Origin: an uncultured Desulfobacterales bacterium
Lineage (GTDB): Bacteria > Desulfobacterota > Desulfobacteria > Desulfobacterales > SpSt-501
Length of the DNA: 64,000 bases
Reading direction: 5' to 3'
NCBI GenBank assembly: GCA_938048455.1
Contig: CALIUY010000036.1
Location: 40,331 to 104,330 of the forward strand
Part shown: positions 1 through 8,053 of the stretch, one piece after another
How positions within the stretch are numbered: position 1 is the stretch's first letter
Layout: each line of letters opens with the position of its first letter
Position numbers and translations under genes: made by a program
Notes under the pieces: generated by a model
Databases searched by the model: none
Told to the model about the DNA's origin: nothing
What the model saw: only the letters and a program-made list of their open reading frames with translations

Positions 1-732
1 GCGATGCTCGAGCTCGTCGCCGAACGCGCGCTCCTCGAGGACGGCCAGCGGGTGCTCGAACTCGGCTGCGGCTGGGGCTCCTTCGCGCTGTGGGCGGCGG
101 AGCGCTTCCCGCAAAGCAGGCTCCTTGCCGTCTCCAACTCCGCCCTCCAGCGGCGCTTCCTCGAGGCAGAGGCGCGCGCCCGGGGCCTGGGCAACCTCGA
201 GGTCGTGACCGCCGACATCAACGATTTCGCCCCGCAGGGGCTCTTCGATCGGGTCGTCTCGATTGAGATGTTCGAGCATCTCGCCAACTGGCCGCTGCTG
301 CTCGCGCGCATCCGCTCCTGGCTCAGGCCCGGGGGAAAGCTCTTCCTGCACGTCTTCTCCCATCGTCGCCTGGCCTACCGTTTCGAGACCGAAGGAGCCG
401 GAAACTGGCTGGGCCGCCATTTCTTCACCGGCGGTATGATGCCCGCGGACGATCTTCTTCTCTATTGCCAGGACGACCTGGTCCTCGAGCGCCACGACCG
501 CCTGAACGGGCGCCACTACGCGAAGACGGCCGAGGCGTGGCTGGCGCGTCTGGACCCAAGGCGCAAAGAGGCCCTCGCGGCCTTGGGGGCCGAAGGGGAA
601 CGGGGGGAGGCGAAACGCAGGCTCCAGCGCTGGCGCATCTTCTTTCTCGCCTGCGCCGAGCTCTGGGGATCTGCCGGCGGAAACGAGTGGATCGTCTCGC
701 ACTACCGGATGCGCCGCCGCGAAGACGGCTGA
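1..732 (+). CDS. CfaS-like SAM-dependent methyltransferase, 5' end cut by window edge
   Basis: Class I SAM-dependent methyltransferase of the cyclopropane-fatty-acid-synthase type. Counting from the ATG at base 4, the SAM-binding motif LELGCGWG lies at residues 18-25, an acidic SAM-contact region (TADIND) at 69-74, and the CfaS-like SIEMFEH at 86-92. The reading frame is open through the left edge. Motif I normally lies well over 100 residues into this family, so the true N-terminus is probably outside the window and the ATG at 4 is probably internal. It faces the CfaS operon convergently, with only 16 bases between the stop codons. Its closeness to CfaS, DUF1365 and a flavin amine-oxidase-like gene suggests it acts on fatty-acyl chains of membrane lipids. 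The exact substrate is unknown. Confidence 0.75.
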   Translation, partial: AMLELVAERALLEDGQRVLELGCGWGSFALWAAERFPQSRLLAVSNSALQRRFLEAEARARGLGNLEVVTADINDFAPQGLFDRVVSIEMFEHLANWPLLLARIRSWLRPGGKLFLHVFSHRRLAYRFETEGAGNWLGRHFFTGGMMPADDLLLYCQDDLVLERHDRLNGRHYAKTAEAWLARLDPRRKEALAALGAEGERGEAKRRLQRWRIFFLACAELWGSAGGNEWIVSHYRMRRREDG

Positions 733-748
733 AGGGGCTCGGCCGCCC

Positions 749-2035
749 TCAGTCGAGACGCGGCAGGAGGGGCGCCGTGCGGTTCCAGGGCTTGGCGAGA
801 AGCATTTGGACATCGCCCAGGTAGCGCTCGGCGAAGCCCCCCTCGCAGTAGGCGAGGTAGAATTCCCACATCCGCAGGAAGCTCTCCGGGAAGCCCAGCG
901 CGCGCACCTCCTCGCGGTGCGCGAGGAGATTTTCGCGCCAGGCCCGGAGCGTGCGCACGTAGTGCGGGGTGATGTCCTCCAGGTGCACGATGTGGAGATC
1001 GCTCGCCCGGGCCACGGCCGCGGCCAGGGCCGCGATGGAGGGGATGCAGGAGCCCGGGAAAATGTAGCGCTTGATGAAATCGACGCTCTTCTTGTGGCGC
1101 TCGAAGACCTGATCGCGGATCGTGATCGCCTGGAGCAGCATCAGGCCGTGCGGCTCGAGCCGCTCGGAGGCGAGGCGGAAAAAGGTCTCGAAAAATTCGT
1201 GGCCCACGGCCTCGATCATCTCGATTGAGACGAGCTTGTCGAAACGGCCGGTGAGGTCGCGGTAGTCGCGCTTCACCAACTCGATCCGCCCCTCGAGGCC
1301 CGCCTCGCGGATTCTCCGCCCGGCGAGCTCGAACTGGCGCTCGGAGATCGTGGTCGTCGTCACCCGGCAGCCGAAGCGCGAGGCGGCATGGATCGCAAAG
1401 CCCCCCCAGCCGCTTCCGATCTCGAGCACGCGGTCCGCCGGCGTCAGGCGAAGCTTGCGGCAGATGCGCTCGTATTTCGCGATCGAGGCCTCGCGCAACG
1501 TCGCCTGCGGGTGTTCGAAAATCCCGCAGGAGTAAGTGAGGGTCTCGTCGAGGAAGAGCGCGTAGAAGTCGTTTCCGAGATCGTAGTGGGCGAGGATGTT
1601 TCTGCGGCTGCCGCGGCGCGTGTTGCGGTTCAGCCGGTGCATGAGCCGCAACGCCGGGGCGAAAAGCCTTGCCGGGCCGGCGTCGTCGAGGCCGCCGAAG
1701 ACCTCGGGGTTGGAAACGAGAATGCGGACCACGGCGGCGGGATCGTCCGCCGACCAGCAGCCGGCCATGTAGGACTCGCCCGCCCCGATCGTGCCCCCGA
1801 AGAGGCAGTCGCCGTAAAAACGGGGGTGGTGTACGGAGAGGCGCGCCTCGAGCGCAAAGGCGGGGCTGCTGCAGCCGAAGACGCGCCTCTCCCCCGTTTC
1901 TTCCTCGAGCACGAGCCGGCCGCGCTCCAGACGATCGAGTAGCGCCAACACGCGGCCGCGCGCCCAACGGTCCCAGGGCCGCACGGGGATTTCCGCGGGC
2001 GGCGGGAATTCCGGCGGAACGATCCGCTCCTTCAT
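749..2035 (-). CDS. cfa: cyclopropane-fatty-acyl-phospholipid synthase
   Basis: 428 residues, somewhat longer than E. coli Cfa (382). The family enzyme transfers a methylene or methyl group from SAM to the double bond of an unsaturated acyl chain in membrane phospholipid, acting at the cytoplasmic membrane surface. Visible signatures are the substrate-loop block AHYDLGNDFYALFLD at 149-163, YSCG at 168-171, the SAM-binding VLEIGSGWGG at 203-212, and IEMIEAVGHE at 271-280, which holds the family's catalytic glutamate. The ATG start overlaps the end of the DUF1365 gene by four bases (ATGA), so the two are probably translationally coupled. It is the last gene of the lipid operon. It could make a cyclopropane ring or act as a simple acyl-chain methyltransferase; sequence alone does not decide. 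Confidence 0.9.
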   Translation of the reverse strand: MKERIVPPEFPPPAEIPVRPWDRWARGRVLALLDRLERGRLVLEEETGERRVFGCSSPAFALEARLSVHHPRFYGDCLFGGTIGAGESYMAGCWSADDPAAVVRILVSNPEVFGGLDDAGPARLFAPALRLMHRLNRNTRRGSRRNILAHYDLGNDFYALFLDETLTYSCGIFEHPQATLREASIAKYERICRKLRLTPADRVLEIGSGWGGFAIHAASRFGCRVTTTTISERQFELAGRRIREAGLEGRIELVKRDYRDLTGRFDKLVSIEMIEAVGHEFFETFFRLASERLEPHGLMLLQAITIRDQVFERHKKSVDFIKRYIFPGSCIPSIAALAAAVARASDLHIVHLEDITPHYVRTLRAWRENLLAHREEVRALGFPESFLRMWEFYLAYCEGGFAERYLGDVQMLLAKPWNRTAPLLPRLD

Positions 2036-2814
2036 CGGCTCCTCCCGGGATGGAGGTTTCCGCGCTTGCGCGGGTGCGGGAAAAAAGGCGCTCCCTTGAG
2101 CACCAGGCGCAACGCCTGGAAATAGATGAGGGCGATCACCTTCCCCGTGAGCAAGGGATAGCGCCGGAGAACCCGTCCTAAAGCGCGGCGATCGATCGGC
2201 CGCCGCTCGAGCGCCAGGGTCGCATCGAAGAGAAGCTCCCCTTTCTCGTAAAGGATCATGTGCACCCCCAGCCGATCGCCCGGCACCCGGAAACGCCAGT
2301 CGTAGCCGATGTCCATATCGATGAACGGGGAGACGTGGAAGGCCTTCGGAAACCTATGCCGCCGCCAGCCGGGGCTGGGGTGGAGGTTTGCGGCGCGATC
2401 GAGGACATAGGTGTGGACCTCGCCCCAGGGGGTGTTGTGGATCTCCACGACGATCGCCTCGAGGTCGAAGCCCTGCTCGTCCCAGCAGTAATAGAAGCTC
2501 GCCGGGTTGAAGACGTAGCCGAAATAGCGCGGGTGGCAAAGGAGGCAGACCGGACCCGTGGGCCGACGGCCGGTCTGCTCGGCGACCCGTCGGCGCACCG
2601 CCTCCTCCAGGGGAAGCCGCGGGTCGCCGAAGTGGTCCCGGCGTCGCAACCAGGCGGGAGCCGGCCGCCGGTGACTCCAGAGGGGATGGAGGGCGAAGAC
2701 GGCGTCGAGCTCGGCCAAATCGAGGTAGGGCAGGATCAGCCGGTAGCGGAAGGCGTTTTCGACCGGACGGAAGCGCCGGTGGCGGACGGTTCCTTCGTAG
2801 AGGCGGCTTCTCAC
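2032..2814 (-). CDS. DUF1365 family protein
   Basis: 260 residues from a GTG start at 2814. The DUF1365 family has no established biochemical role but is very often encoded between a flavin amine-oxidase-like gene and a CfaS-type gene, as here. Family landmarks include the N-terminal SRLYEGTVRHRRF segment, FGYVFNPASFYYCWD in the middle, EIHNTPWGE, and KAFHVSPFIDMD. The frame stays open for another 300-odd codons upstream, but that stretch is antisense-frame shadow of the flavoprotein gene. The GTG gives the expected family N-terminus and makes a GTGA overlap with the upstream stop. It probably works in unsaturated fatty-acid modification with its neighbours; that role is inference from context. 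Confidence 0.85.
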   Translation of the reverse strand: MRSRLYEGTVRHRRFRPVENAFRYRLILPYLDLAELDAVFALHPLWSHRRPAPAWLRRRDHFGDPRLPLEEAVRRRVAEQTGRRPTGPVCLLCHPRYFGYVFNPASFYYCWDEQGFDLEAIVVEIHNTPWGEVHTYVLDRAANLHPSPGWRRHRFPKAFHVSPFIDMDIGYDWRFRVPGDRLGVHMILYEKGELLFDATLALERRPIDRRALGRVLRRYPLLTGKVIALIYFQALRLVLKGAPFFPHPRKRGNLHPGRSR

Positions 2815-4052
2815 GCCAGCTCCCTTCCGAAGCGGCGGCACACGGAAAGCGCGCTGTTCACGCCGTCCTCGTGAAAACCAAAGCCGCACCAGGCGCCCGC
2901 GTAGTAGGTGCGGCGCACGCCCTGGATCTCCTCCAGCCGGCCGCGGGCGGCCAGCCCGGCGGCGGTGTAGACCGGGTGGGCGAAGCGGCCGCGGTGGAGG
3001 ATCCGCCGCGGGTCGAGGCGCTCCTCGAGGTTGAGCGAGACCAGAAATTCGACCGGGGCCGCGAGGTTCTGGAGGATGTTCATGTCGTAGGTCACGGCCA
3101 CCCCGGCCTCCTCGTCGCCGGGAACGAGGTAGTTCCAGGCGGCCCAGGCGCGGCGGCACCGCGGCAGGATGGCGGTGTCGGTGTGCAGCGCGATCCCGTT
3201 TTCGCGATAAGGGATGCCCCCAAGAATTTCGCGCTCGGCCTCCGAGGGATCGGAAAGCATCCGCAGCGCCTGGTCGCTGTGCACGGCAAGCACGATCGCC
3301 TCGAAGTCGAGCTCCTCCCCCCCGGCCCGCAGCCGGATGCCTTGTTCCGTGCGTCGGACGGTCTGGACGGCGCAGCCGGTGCGGATGCGGTCCCGAAACG
3401 ACCGGGTGAGCGGTCCCAAATAGTTCCGCGAGCCTCCCGCGACGGTCAGCCAGCGCGGCTGCACGAGCTCGAGAAATCCGTGGTTGAAAAAGAAGCGCGC
3501 GAAGAACGGCGCCGGAAAGCGCCGGAAGGTGCCCGGCGGGCTGGACCAGATGGCCGCCCCCATGGGCTCGATGAAGTGGCGCCGGAAAAAGGCGGAATAG
3601 CCCCGCCGGTCGAGGTAGGCGCCCAGGCTGAGCGCCGGGTCGCCGCGCGCGGCGAGCGCCTCGAGGTCTCGGCGCAGGCGCCGGATCTCGAAGAGCATGC
3701 GGTAAAAGGCGGGGCGCAAAAGGTTTCGGCGCTGGGCGAAGTAGGTGTTCAGGGTGCTCGGCCGGAATTCGACTCCGGTCGCCGGGCATTTGACGCTGAA
3801 GCTCATCGTCGAGGGCTGCGCGGCGACCCCGAGCGTTTTCAGCAGGCGCACGAAATGGGGGTAGGTCTTCTCGTTGAAGACGATGAAGCCCGTGTCCACG
3901 GCGAAAGAACGGCCGCCCACCGCGACGTCCACGGTACAGGTGTGGCCCCCGATCCTTCCTTCGGCCTCGAAGACCGTGACCTCGTGCTCCGGGTGCAGGA
4001 GGGAGGCGCTCAAAAGACCCGAGATCCCGGCTCCGACGACGGCGATGCGCAT
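2811..4052 (-). CDS. FAD-dependent oxidoreductase, amine-oxidase-like
   Basis: 413 residues from the ATG at 4052. That start places the dinucleotide-binding VVGAGISGL at residues 5-13, immediately after the initiator, as usual in this family. Further family features are GRIGGHTCTVD around residues 38-48, DTGFIVFNEKTYPHF, and a C-terminal FAD-contact region YYAGAWCGFGFHEDGV. Relatives (COG2907) are predicted flavin oxidoreductases encoded with DUF1365 and CfaS-like enzymes and thought to act on fatty-acyl chains. A related gene group makes furan fatty acids in Rhodobacter, but equivalence is not shown here. The gene lies 11 bases after the desaturase and overlaps DUF1365 by four bases. The reaction catalysed is unknown. 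Confidence 0.8.
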   Translation of the reverse strand: MRIAVVGAGISGLLSASLLHPEHEVTVFEAEGRIGGHTCTVDVAVGGRSFAVDTGFIVFNEKTYPHFVRLLKTLGVAAQPSTMSFSVKCPATGVEFRPSTLNTYFAQRRNLLRPAFYRMLFEIRRLRRDLEALAARGDPALSLGAYLDRRGYSAFFRRHFIEPMGAAIWSSPPGTFRRFPAPFFARFFFNHGFLELVQPRWLTVAGGSRNYLGPLTRSFRDRIRTGCAVQTVRRTEQGIRLRAGGEELDFEAIVLAVHSDQALRMLSDPSEAEREILGGIPYRENGIALHTDTAILPRCRRAWAAWNYLVPGDEEAGVAVTYDMNILQNLAAPVEFLVSLNLEERLDPRRILHRGRFAHPVYTAAGLAARGRLEEIQGVRRTYYAGAWCGFGFHEDGVNSALSVCRRFGRELA

Positions 4053-4063
4053 GGCGATCCGCT

Positions 4064-5020
4064 TCAGGACGTTCCGGCCGGGGGTCGGCGCACGGCCTGC
4101 GGCACCGGTCGGAGGTCCCGCACGACCCCGAGCAGGGAAAGCAGCCTCAGCAAGAGGTAGGTGATGTCGAGCTCCCACCAGAAGAACCCCTGCCGGGCCG
4201 AGACGGCGTAGTGGTGGTGGTTGTTGTGCCAGCCCTCACCCAAGGTGATCAGGGCGAGCAGCGCGTTGTTGCGGCTCGCATCCGGCGTGGGGTAGCGGCG
4301 GCGGCCGAACATGTGGTCGAGCGAGTTGATGGTCACCGTGGCGTGGAAGAGAACGGTCGTCGAGATGAAAAAGCCCCAGACGAGCATCTGCGGGCCGTTG
4401 GTGGCGAGCTCGGGGGCGGCGACCTCGAGAACGGCGCCCAGCCCGTAGAGCCCGCAGGCGAGCAGCAGGGGGACCAGGGTGTCGAAGCGGTTCAGGAAAC
4501 GCAGCTCGGGGTAGCCCATCCAGTCCTTGACGTAGGTCCAGCGGGTCGGGAAGTGCCGGGCGCTCGTCAGCCAGCCGATGTGGCTCCACCAGAAGCCGTG
4601 GCGGACGGGCGAGTGGGGGTCCTCGTCGGTGTCGGCGAAGCGGTGGTGGTGCCGGTGGTGGGAGGCCCACCACAGGGGGCCGCGCTGCACGGCGGAGTTT
4701 CCCAGCACGGCGAAGAAAAACTGCGCCAGGCGCCCCGCCCGGAAAGCACGGTGGGAGAAATAGCGGTGATAAAAGCCCGTGATGGCGAACATGCGCACGA
4801 AGTAGAGCGCGGCCGCCACCGCGACCGCAACCGGGCTGGTGCCCGTCCAGAAGACGGCCAGACACATTCCGTGGAGAAAGACGAAGGGGAGAATCCGCAG
4901 CCACTCCACGCGGTCGGGCCGCTCGGGGCCGGCCGAGGCGGATCCCGCCTCGGCGTCGAACCAGCGCAGGATCGAAACCAGGGGGCTTCTTCCCTCTCGG
5001 CGGGTGGGGGCGATGTTCAT
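4064..5020 (-). CDS. acyl-CoA / fatty-acid delta-9-type desaturase
   Basis: 318 residues. A membrane di-iron fatty-acid desaturase with the three histidine boxes: HRYFSH (85-90), HHRHHH (121-126) and HNNHHH (265-270). Hydrophobic stretches at about 42-85 and 183-230 fit four transmembrane helices around a cytoplasmic di-iron site. The family introduces a cis double bond into acyl-CoA or lipid-bound acyl chains and needs molecular oxygen and an electron donor; neither partner is encoded nearby. It is the first gene of the lipid group desaturase-flavoprotein-DUF1365-CfaS, with a consensus-like promoter upstream. An O2-requiring enzyme is notable in a genome otherwise rich in anaerobic enzymes. 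Confidence 0.88.
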   Translation of the reverse strand: MNIAPTRREGRSPLVSILRWFDAEAGSASAGPERPDRVEWLRILPFVFLHGMCLAVFWTGTSPVAVAVAAALYFVRMFAITGFYHRYFSHRAFRAGRLAQFFFAVLGNSAVQRGPLWWASHHRHHHRFADTDEDPHSPVRHGFWWSHIGWLTSARHFPTRWTYVKDWMGYPELRFLNRFDTLVPLLLACGLYGLGAVLEVAAPELATNGPQMLVWGFFISTTVLFHATVTINSLDHMFGRRRYPTPDASRNNALLALITLGEGWHNNHHHYAVSARQGFFWWELDITYLLLRLLSLLGVVRDLRPVPQAVRRPPAGTS

Positions 5021-5065
5021 GGGGCCGGAGAATCGGGCGGGAGGGCACCGCTTCGGAACGGCTCG

Positions 5066-5094
5066 ATCATCGTCGCTTCAAGCTCGTTTGTCAA
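5066..5094 (-). promoter_or_regulatory. sigma-70-like promoter for the desaturase operon
   Basis: On the minus strand a perfect -35 box TTGACA (5089-5094) is followed after 17 bases by GATGAT (5066-5071), four of six matches to the -10 consensus. It lies about 45 bases upstream of the desaturase ATG. It suggests that the four lipid genes can be transcribed apart from the ABC-transporter genes upstream. Found by eye. Confidence 0.5.
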
Positions 5095-5111
5095 CGGATT
5101 CCTCAAGTCCC

Positions 5112-5897
5112 TCAGCGGATGAGCCGGCGGCGCATGAAGAGCAGCGCCAGCATCGTGAAGAGCGCCGCGAAGACCGTGAGATAGCCTACGCTGAGCAGCG
5201 GGACCGTTTCCGAGCGGCCCAGGCCGGCCAGCCGGCAGAGCTCGACCAGGTGATAGAGGGGAAAGGAGAGCGCAAGCGGTTTCGCCCAGAGCGGCAGGTT
5301 GGAAACGGGAAAGAAGGTTCCGCTGAAGAGGAACATGGGGGTGATGAAGAGAAAGATCGGCAGGTTGAACATCTCGATCGTGGGGATGATCCCGGTGAAG
5401 AAGAGCCCGACCGCGCCGAAGGCGATCCCTCCCAGGAAGGCGAGCGGAAGGACCCAAAGGGCCTGCGGCCAGGCCATCAGACCGAAGAGCGAGAGCACGC
5501 CGAGCATGATCGCGGCCGCCGCCGCGGCTTTCGAGGCGCTCCAGACGATCTCGGCGACCATGATCTCCTCGAGCGAAAGGGGGGTGGCGAGCATGGCGTC
5601 GAAGGTTTTCTGATAATACATGCGCACGAAGGAGGCGTAGGTCGTCTCGAAGAAGGCGTTGTTCATGACCGCGGCGGCGATCAGCGCCGGAGCGAGAAAG
5701 GCAGGGTAGGAAAAGGCCTCCCCCCCGTAGCGGACCTCGCCCACCAGCCCGGCGAAACCCAGGCCGAAGGCGGCGATAAAGAGCACGGGCTCAAATAGGG
5801 GGGTGAGAAAGTTCACCTTCCAGATCCGCCGGAAGGTGACGAAATTTCTGCGCCACACGCGGATGAAGCGCCAGGACAGGGCATCCCACCGGATCAC
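5112..5897 (-). CDS. ABC-2 type transporter permease
   Basis: 261 residues with six predicted transmembrane helices and the ABC-2 family segment FLFITPMFLFSGTFFPVSNLP at about 182-202, which resembles NodJ and polysaccharide or drug exporters. It would form the membrane channel for the ATPase encoded immediately upstream (33 bases between the genes). A GTG start at 5897 is preceded by an AAAGGAG ribosome-binding site. Substrate unknown. Its position between lipid-modifying enzymes and AttH suggests a lipid or envelope component, but NodIJ-type exporters handle diverse substrates. Confidence 0.85.
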   Translation of the reverse strand: MIRWDALSWRFIRVWRRNFVTFRRIWKVNFLTPLFEPVLFIAAFGLGFAGLVGEVRYGGEAFSYPAFLAPALIAAAVMNNAFFETTYASFVRMYYQKTFDAMLATPLSLEEIMVAEIVWSASKAAAAAAIMLGVLSLFGLMAWPQALWVLPLAFLGGIAFGAVGLFFTGIIPTIEMFNLPIFLFITPMFLFSGTFFPVSNLPLWAKPLALSFPLYHLVELCRLAGLGRSETVPLLSVGYLTVFAALFTMLALLFMRRRLIR

Positions 5898-5930
5898 GGA
5901 TCCTTTTTTCTCCTTTCGACCGCCGCCGTT

Positions 5931-6851
5931 TTACTCGCGGAGCTCGCGCCCCGTGAGGCGCAAAAACACATCTTCGAGGGTCGCATCCCGAAACGTGCAG
6001 CGCCGCAGGCAGAAACGTTCGCGCACGGCCGCAACCCGGCCGTCGTCGCCCGCGGTGTAGAGCAGGATGCGCTCGCCCAGGTCGTCGTGCGGCAAGGCGT
6101 TCTCCTGGAGGTACTCCCGCAGAGCGCCGTCCGGGCCGCCGATTTCGACCACCTGGGGGCCGACGTGCCGGAGGATGAGCTCACCGGGTCGCCCCTCGAC
6201 CAGGATTTTTCCATGGTCGATGATCACCAGGCGGTCGCACAGGCGGGCGGCCTCTTCCATGTAGTGGGTGGTGAGGACGGCGGACAGCCCGCTCGCCTTG
6301 AGTTTCTCGACCCGGTCCCAGACCTGGTGCCGCGACTGGGGATCGAGCCCCGTCGTCGGCTCATCGAGGATCAAGAGATCCGGCCGGTTGACGAGCGCGC
6401 GCGCGAGCAGCAGCCGCCGGATCATCCCCCCCGAGAGGTCCATCACCCGCGCCCGGGCGCGGGAGGCGAGAGCGAAGAACTCGAGCAGCTCGGCCGCGCG
6501 GGCGCGCGCCTCGCGGCGTCCGATCGCAAAATAGCCTGCAAAGACGAGGAGATTCTCCTCCACGGTCAGATCCGGGTCGAGGGTGTTTTCCTGCTGGCAG
6601 ACCCCGATCCGCGCCCGGATGCGGCGCCAGTCGCGCGCCAGATCCATCCCGAAGAGTCGGACCGTGCCGGACGTCGGCGGGGAAAAGCCGTAGAGCATGC
6701 GGATCGTCGTCGTCTTGCCCGCCCCGTTCGGTCCGAGCAGTCCGAAGCATTCCCCCGGCGCGACCCGAAAGGAGACCCCGTCCACCGCGGTGCGGCCGCG
6801 GAAGATTTTTCGCAGAGCGCTGACCTCGAGGATCGATTCTCGGGAACTCAT
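5931..6851 (-). CDS. ABC transporter ATP-binding protein, NodI-like
   Basis: 306 residues from the ATG at 6851. Walker A GPNGAGKTT at 40-48, signature LSGGM at 139-143, Walker B LLILDEPT at 159-166 and the switch histidine in LTTHYMEEA at about 196. The C-terminal 80 residues form the usual extra domain of the ABC-2 exporter ATPases. The ATG overlaps the stop of the AttH-like gene by four bases (ATGA), so translation is probably coupled. It should energise the permease encoded just downstream. Confidence 0.9.
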   Translation of the reverse strand: MSSRESILEVSALRKIFRGRTAVDGVSFRVAPGECFGLLGPNGAGKTTTIRMLYGFSPPTSGTVRLFGMDLARDWRRIRARIGVCQQENTLDPDLTVEENLLVFAGYFAIGRREARARAAELLEFFALASRARARVMDLSGGMIRRLLLARALVNRPDLLILDEPTTGLDPQSRHQVWDRVEKLKASGLSAVLTTHYMEEAARLCDRLVIIDHGKILVEGRPGELILRHVGPQVVEIGGPDGALREYLQENALPHDDLGERILLYTAGDDGRVAAVRERFCLRRCTFRDATLEDVFLRLTGRELRE

Positions 6852-8014
6852 TTCAGCACCGGAAGCCCCCCCGCGTAGCCCGTCAGCTCCACATAGCCCA
6901 CCCCCTCGACCGGGCCGCCCCCCTTGGTGCCGCGCGCCGAGACACTGCCCTCCCAGTAAACGACCCCGGTGGTCCCGGAGGTGCGCATCTCCTGGTCGGC
7001 GAGATTCGACTTGACGACAAGATCGATCCCGAGGATCGGGATGCGGACCCGCCAACTGGCGGGATAAACCGCCCCCGAGCGCGGGCTTTTCCAGGAGTCG
7101 AGCGCCTCGACGGCGAAGTAGCCGGACTCGAGGTGCCGTTTGGAGCCCAGGGAATCGATGTAGGAGCCGCTCGAGGCGGCCGAAAGACTCCCATCCTCAC
7201 GGCGCAGCAGGTAAATCATGAATTCGCTGTTGTCGGAGAGCTGGAGGCTGAACCAGTCCCAGCCCACGATCCCCTCCTCGAGCGGGGCCGTGCTGAACTC
7301 GTGGTCCATCCAGCTCTGGCCCTGGACGGCGAGAGGTTTCCCGCCCAGGGTGACGGTCCCCCGGGTCTCGAGGCGGCTGAAGGAATAGTAACAGCTGGCG
7401 CTCTCGGGGGTCGAGCCTTTTTGACTGTAGCCTTCCCGGCCGTGAAACACGGGAGGTTTCAGGGGTTTCAATTCGAGGGCGAAGGCGAACTCCTCATCCG
7501 CAGCCTGGAGCTTATGGCGCTCGGGGAAGATCACGATGCTCCAGCCGCGGTGGTAGAAGGTGATGTCCTGGCCGTACTGGAGCCAGCCCGCGATCCCGAG
7601 CGCGTTTCTCCCGATCCGTTCGGCCTGCAGGTGGCGCCGGGCGGAGAGATCCGAGAGCGCGGCGTGGGCCGAGTAAATCTGGCGTGTACGCCAGGCCGAG
7701 GGCGGATCCGGCCATACGGCCGACCCTCCGAAGGGGGTGAGCTGATAGCGGAAGAAGGTGAGCTGATAGCCGAAGCGCCGTCCGGCCTCGGTCTGGAGGT
7801 TGCCGGTGTAATACCACCACTCGGTGCGAAAACCCGGGTGCGGGGCATGATCCCGCGGGAATTCGAAACCGCAGGGCCCGGTCACGGCGAGGAACCCCTG
7901 GGCGGGGACTTCCCCCCCGAAGGCGGCCGCAAGCCAGAGGAACCCCGCCATGCCCCCCGCCAGCCCGGCCAGCATCCGCCTTCGCCTCCCGACTTGACCT
8001 CTCCGCTCGCCCAT
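6848..8014 (-). CDS. AttH / CrtC lipocalin-like exported protein
   Basis: 388 residues. The N-terminus has an arginine-rich start (GRRRRM) and a hydrophobic core at about 14-33 ending near AFGGEVPA. It fits a signal peptide, possibly Tat type. The mature part has the tandem lipocalin-like repeats of the AttH/hydroxyneurosporene-hydratase superfamily: FRTEWWYYTGNL, YQLTFFRYQL, a central SWMDHEFST segment, and GIVGWDWFSLQL. AttH relatives are encoded with an ABC ATPase and an FtsX-like permease (attE/attG type), which is exactly the arrangement here. They are proposed to bind hydrophobic ligands in the envelope. The CrtC-like carotenoid hydratase function is not supported by any carotenoid gene nearby. 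Confidence 0.82.
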   Translation of the reverse strand: MGERRGQVGRRRRMLAGLAGGMAGFLWLAAAFGGEVPAQGFLAVTGPCGFEFPRDHAPHPGFRTEWWYYTGNLQTEAGRRFGYQLTFFRYQLTPFGGSAVWPDPPSAWRTRQIYSAHAALSDLSARRHLQAERIGRNALGIAGWLQYGQDITFYHRGWSIVIFPERHKLQAADEEFAFALELKPLKPPVFHGREGYSQKGSTPESASCYYSFSRLETRGTVTLGGKPLAVQGQSWMDHEFSTAPLEEGIVGWDWFSLQLSDNSEFMIYLLRREDGSLSAASSGSYIDSLGSKRHLESGYFAVEALDSWKSPRSGAVYPASWRVRIPILGIDLVVKSNLADQEMRTSGTTGVVYWEGSVSARGTKGGGPVEGVGYVELTGYAGGLPVLK

Positions 8015-8053
8015 CGGTGATCTTCCCTTCGTTGCGGCTTCGTTCCTCCCCGT

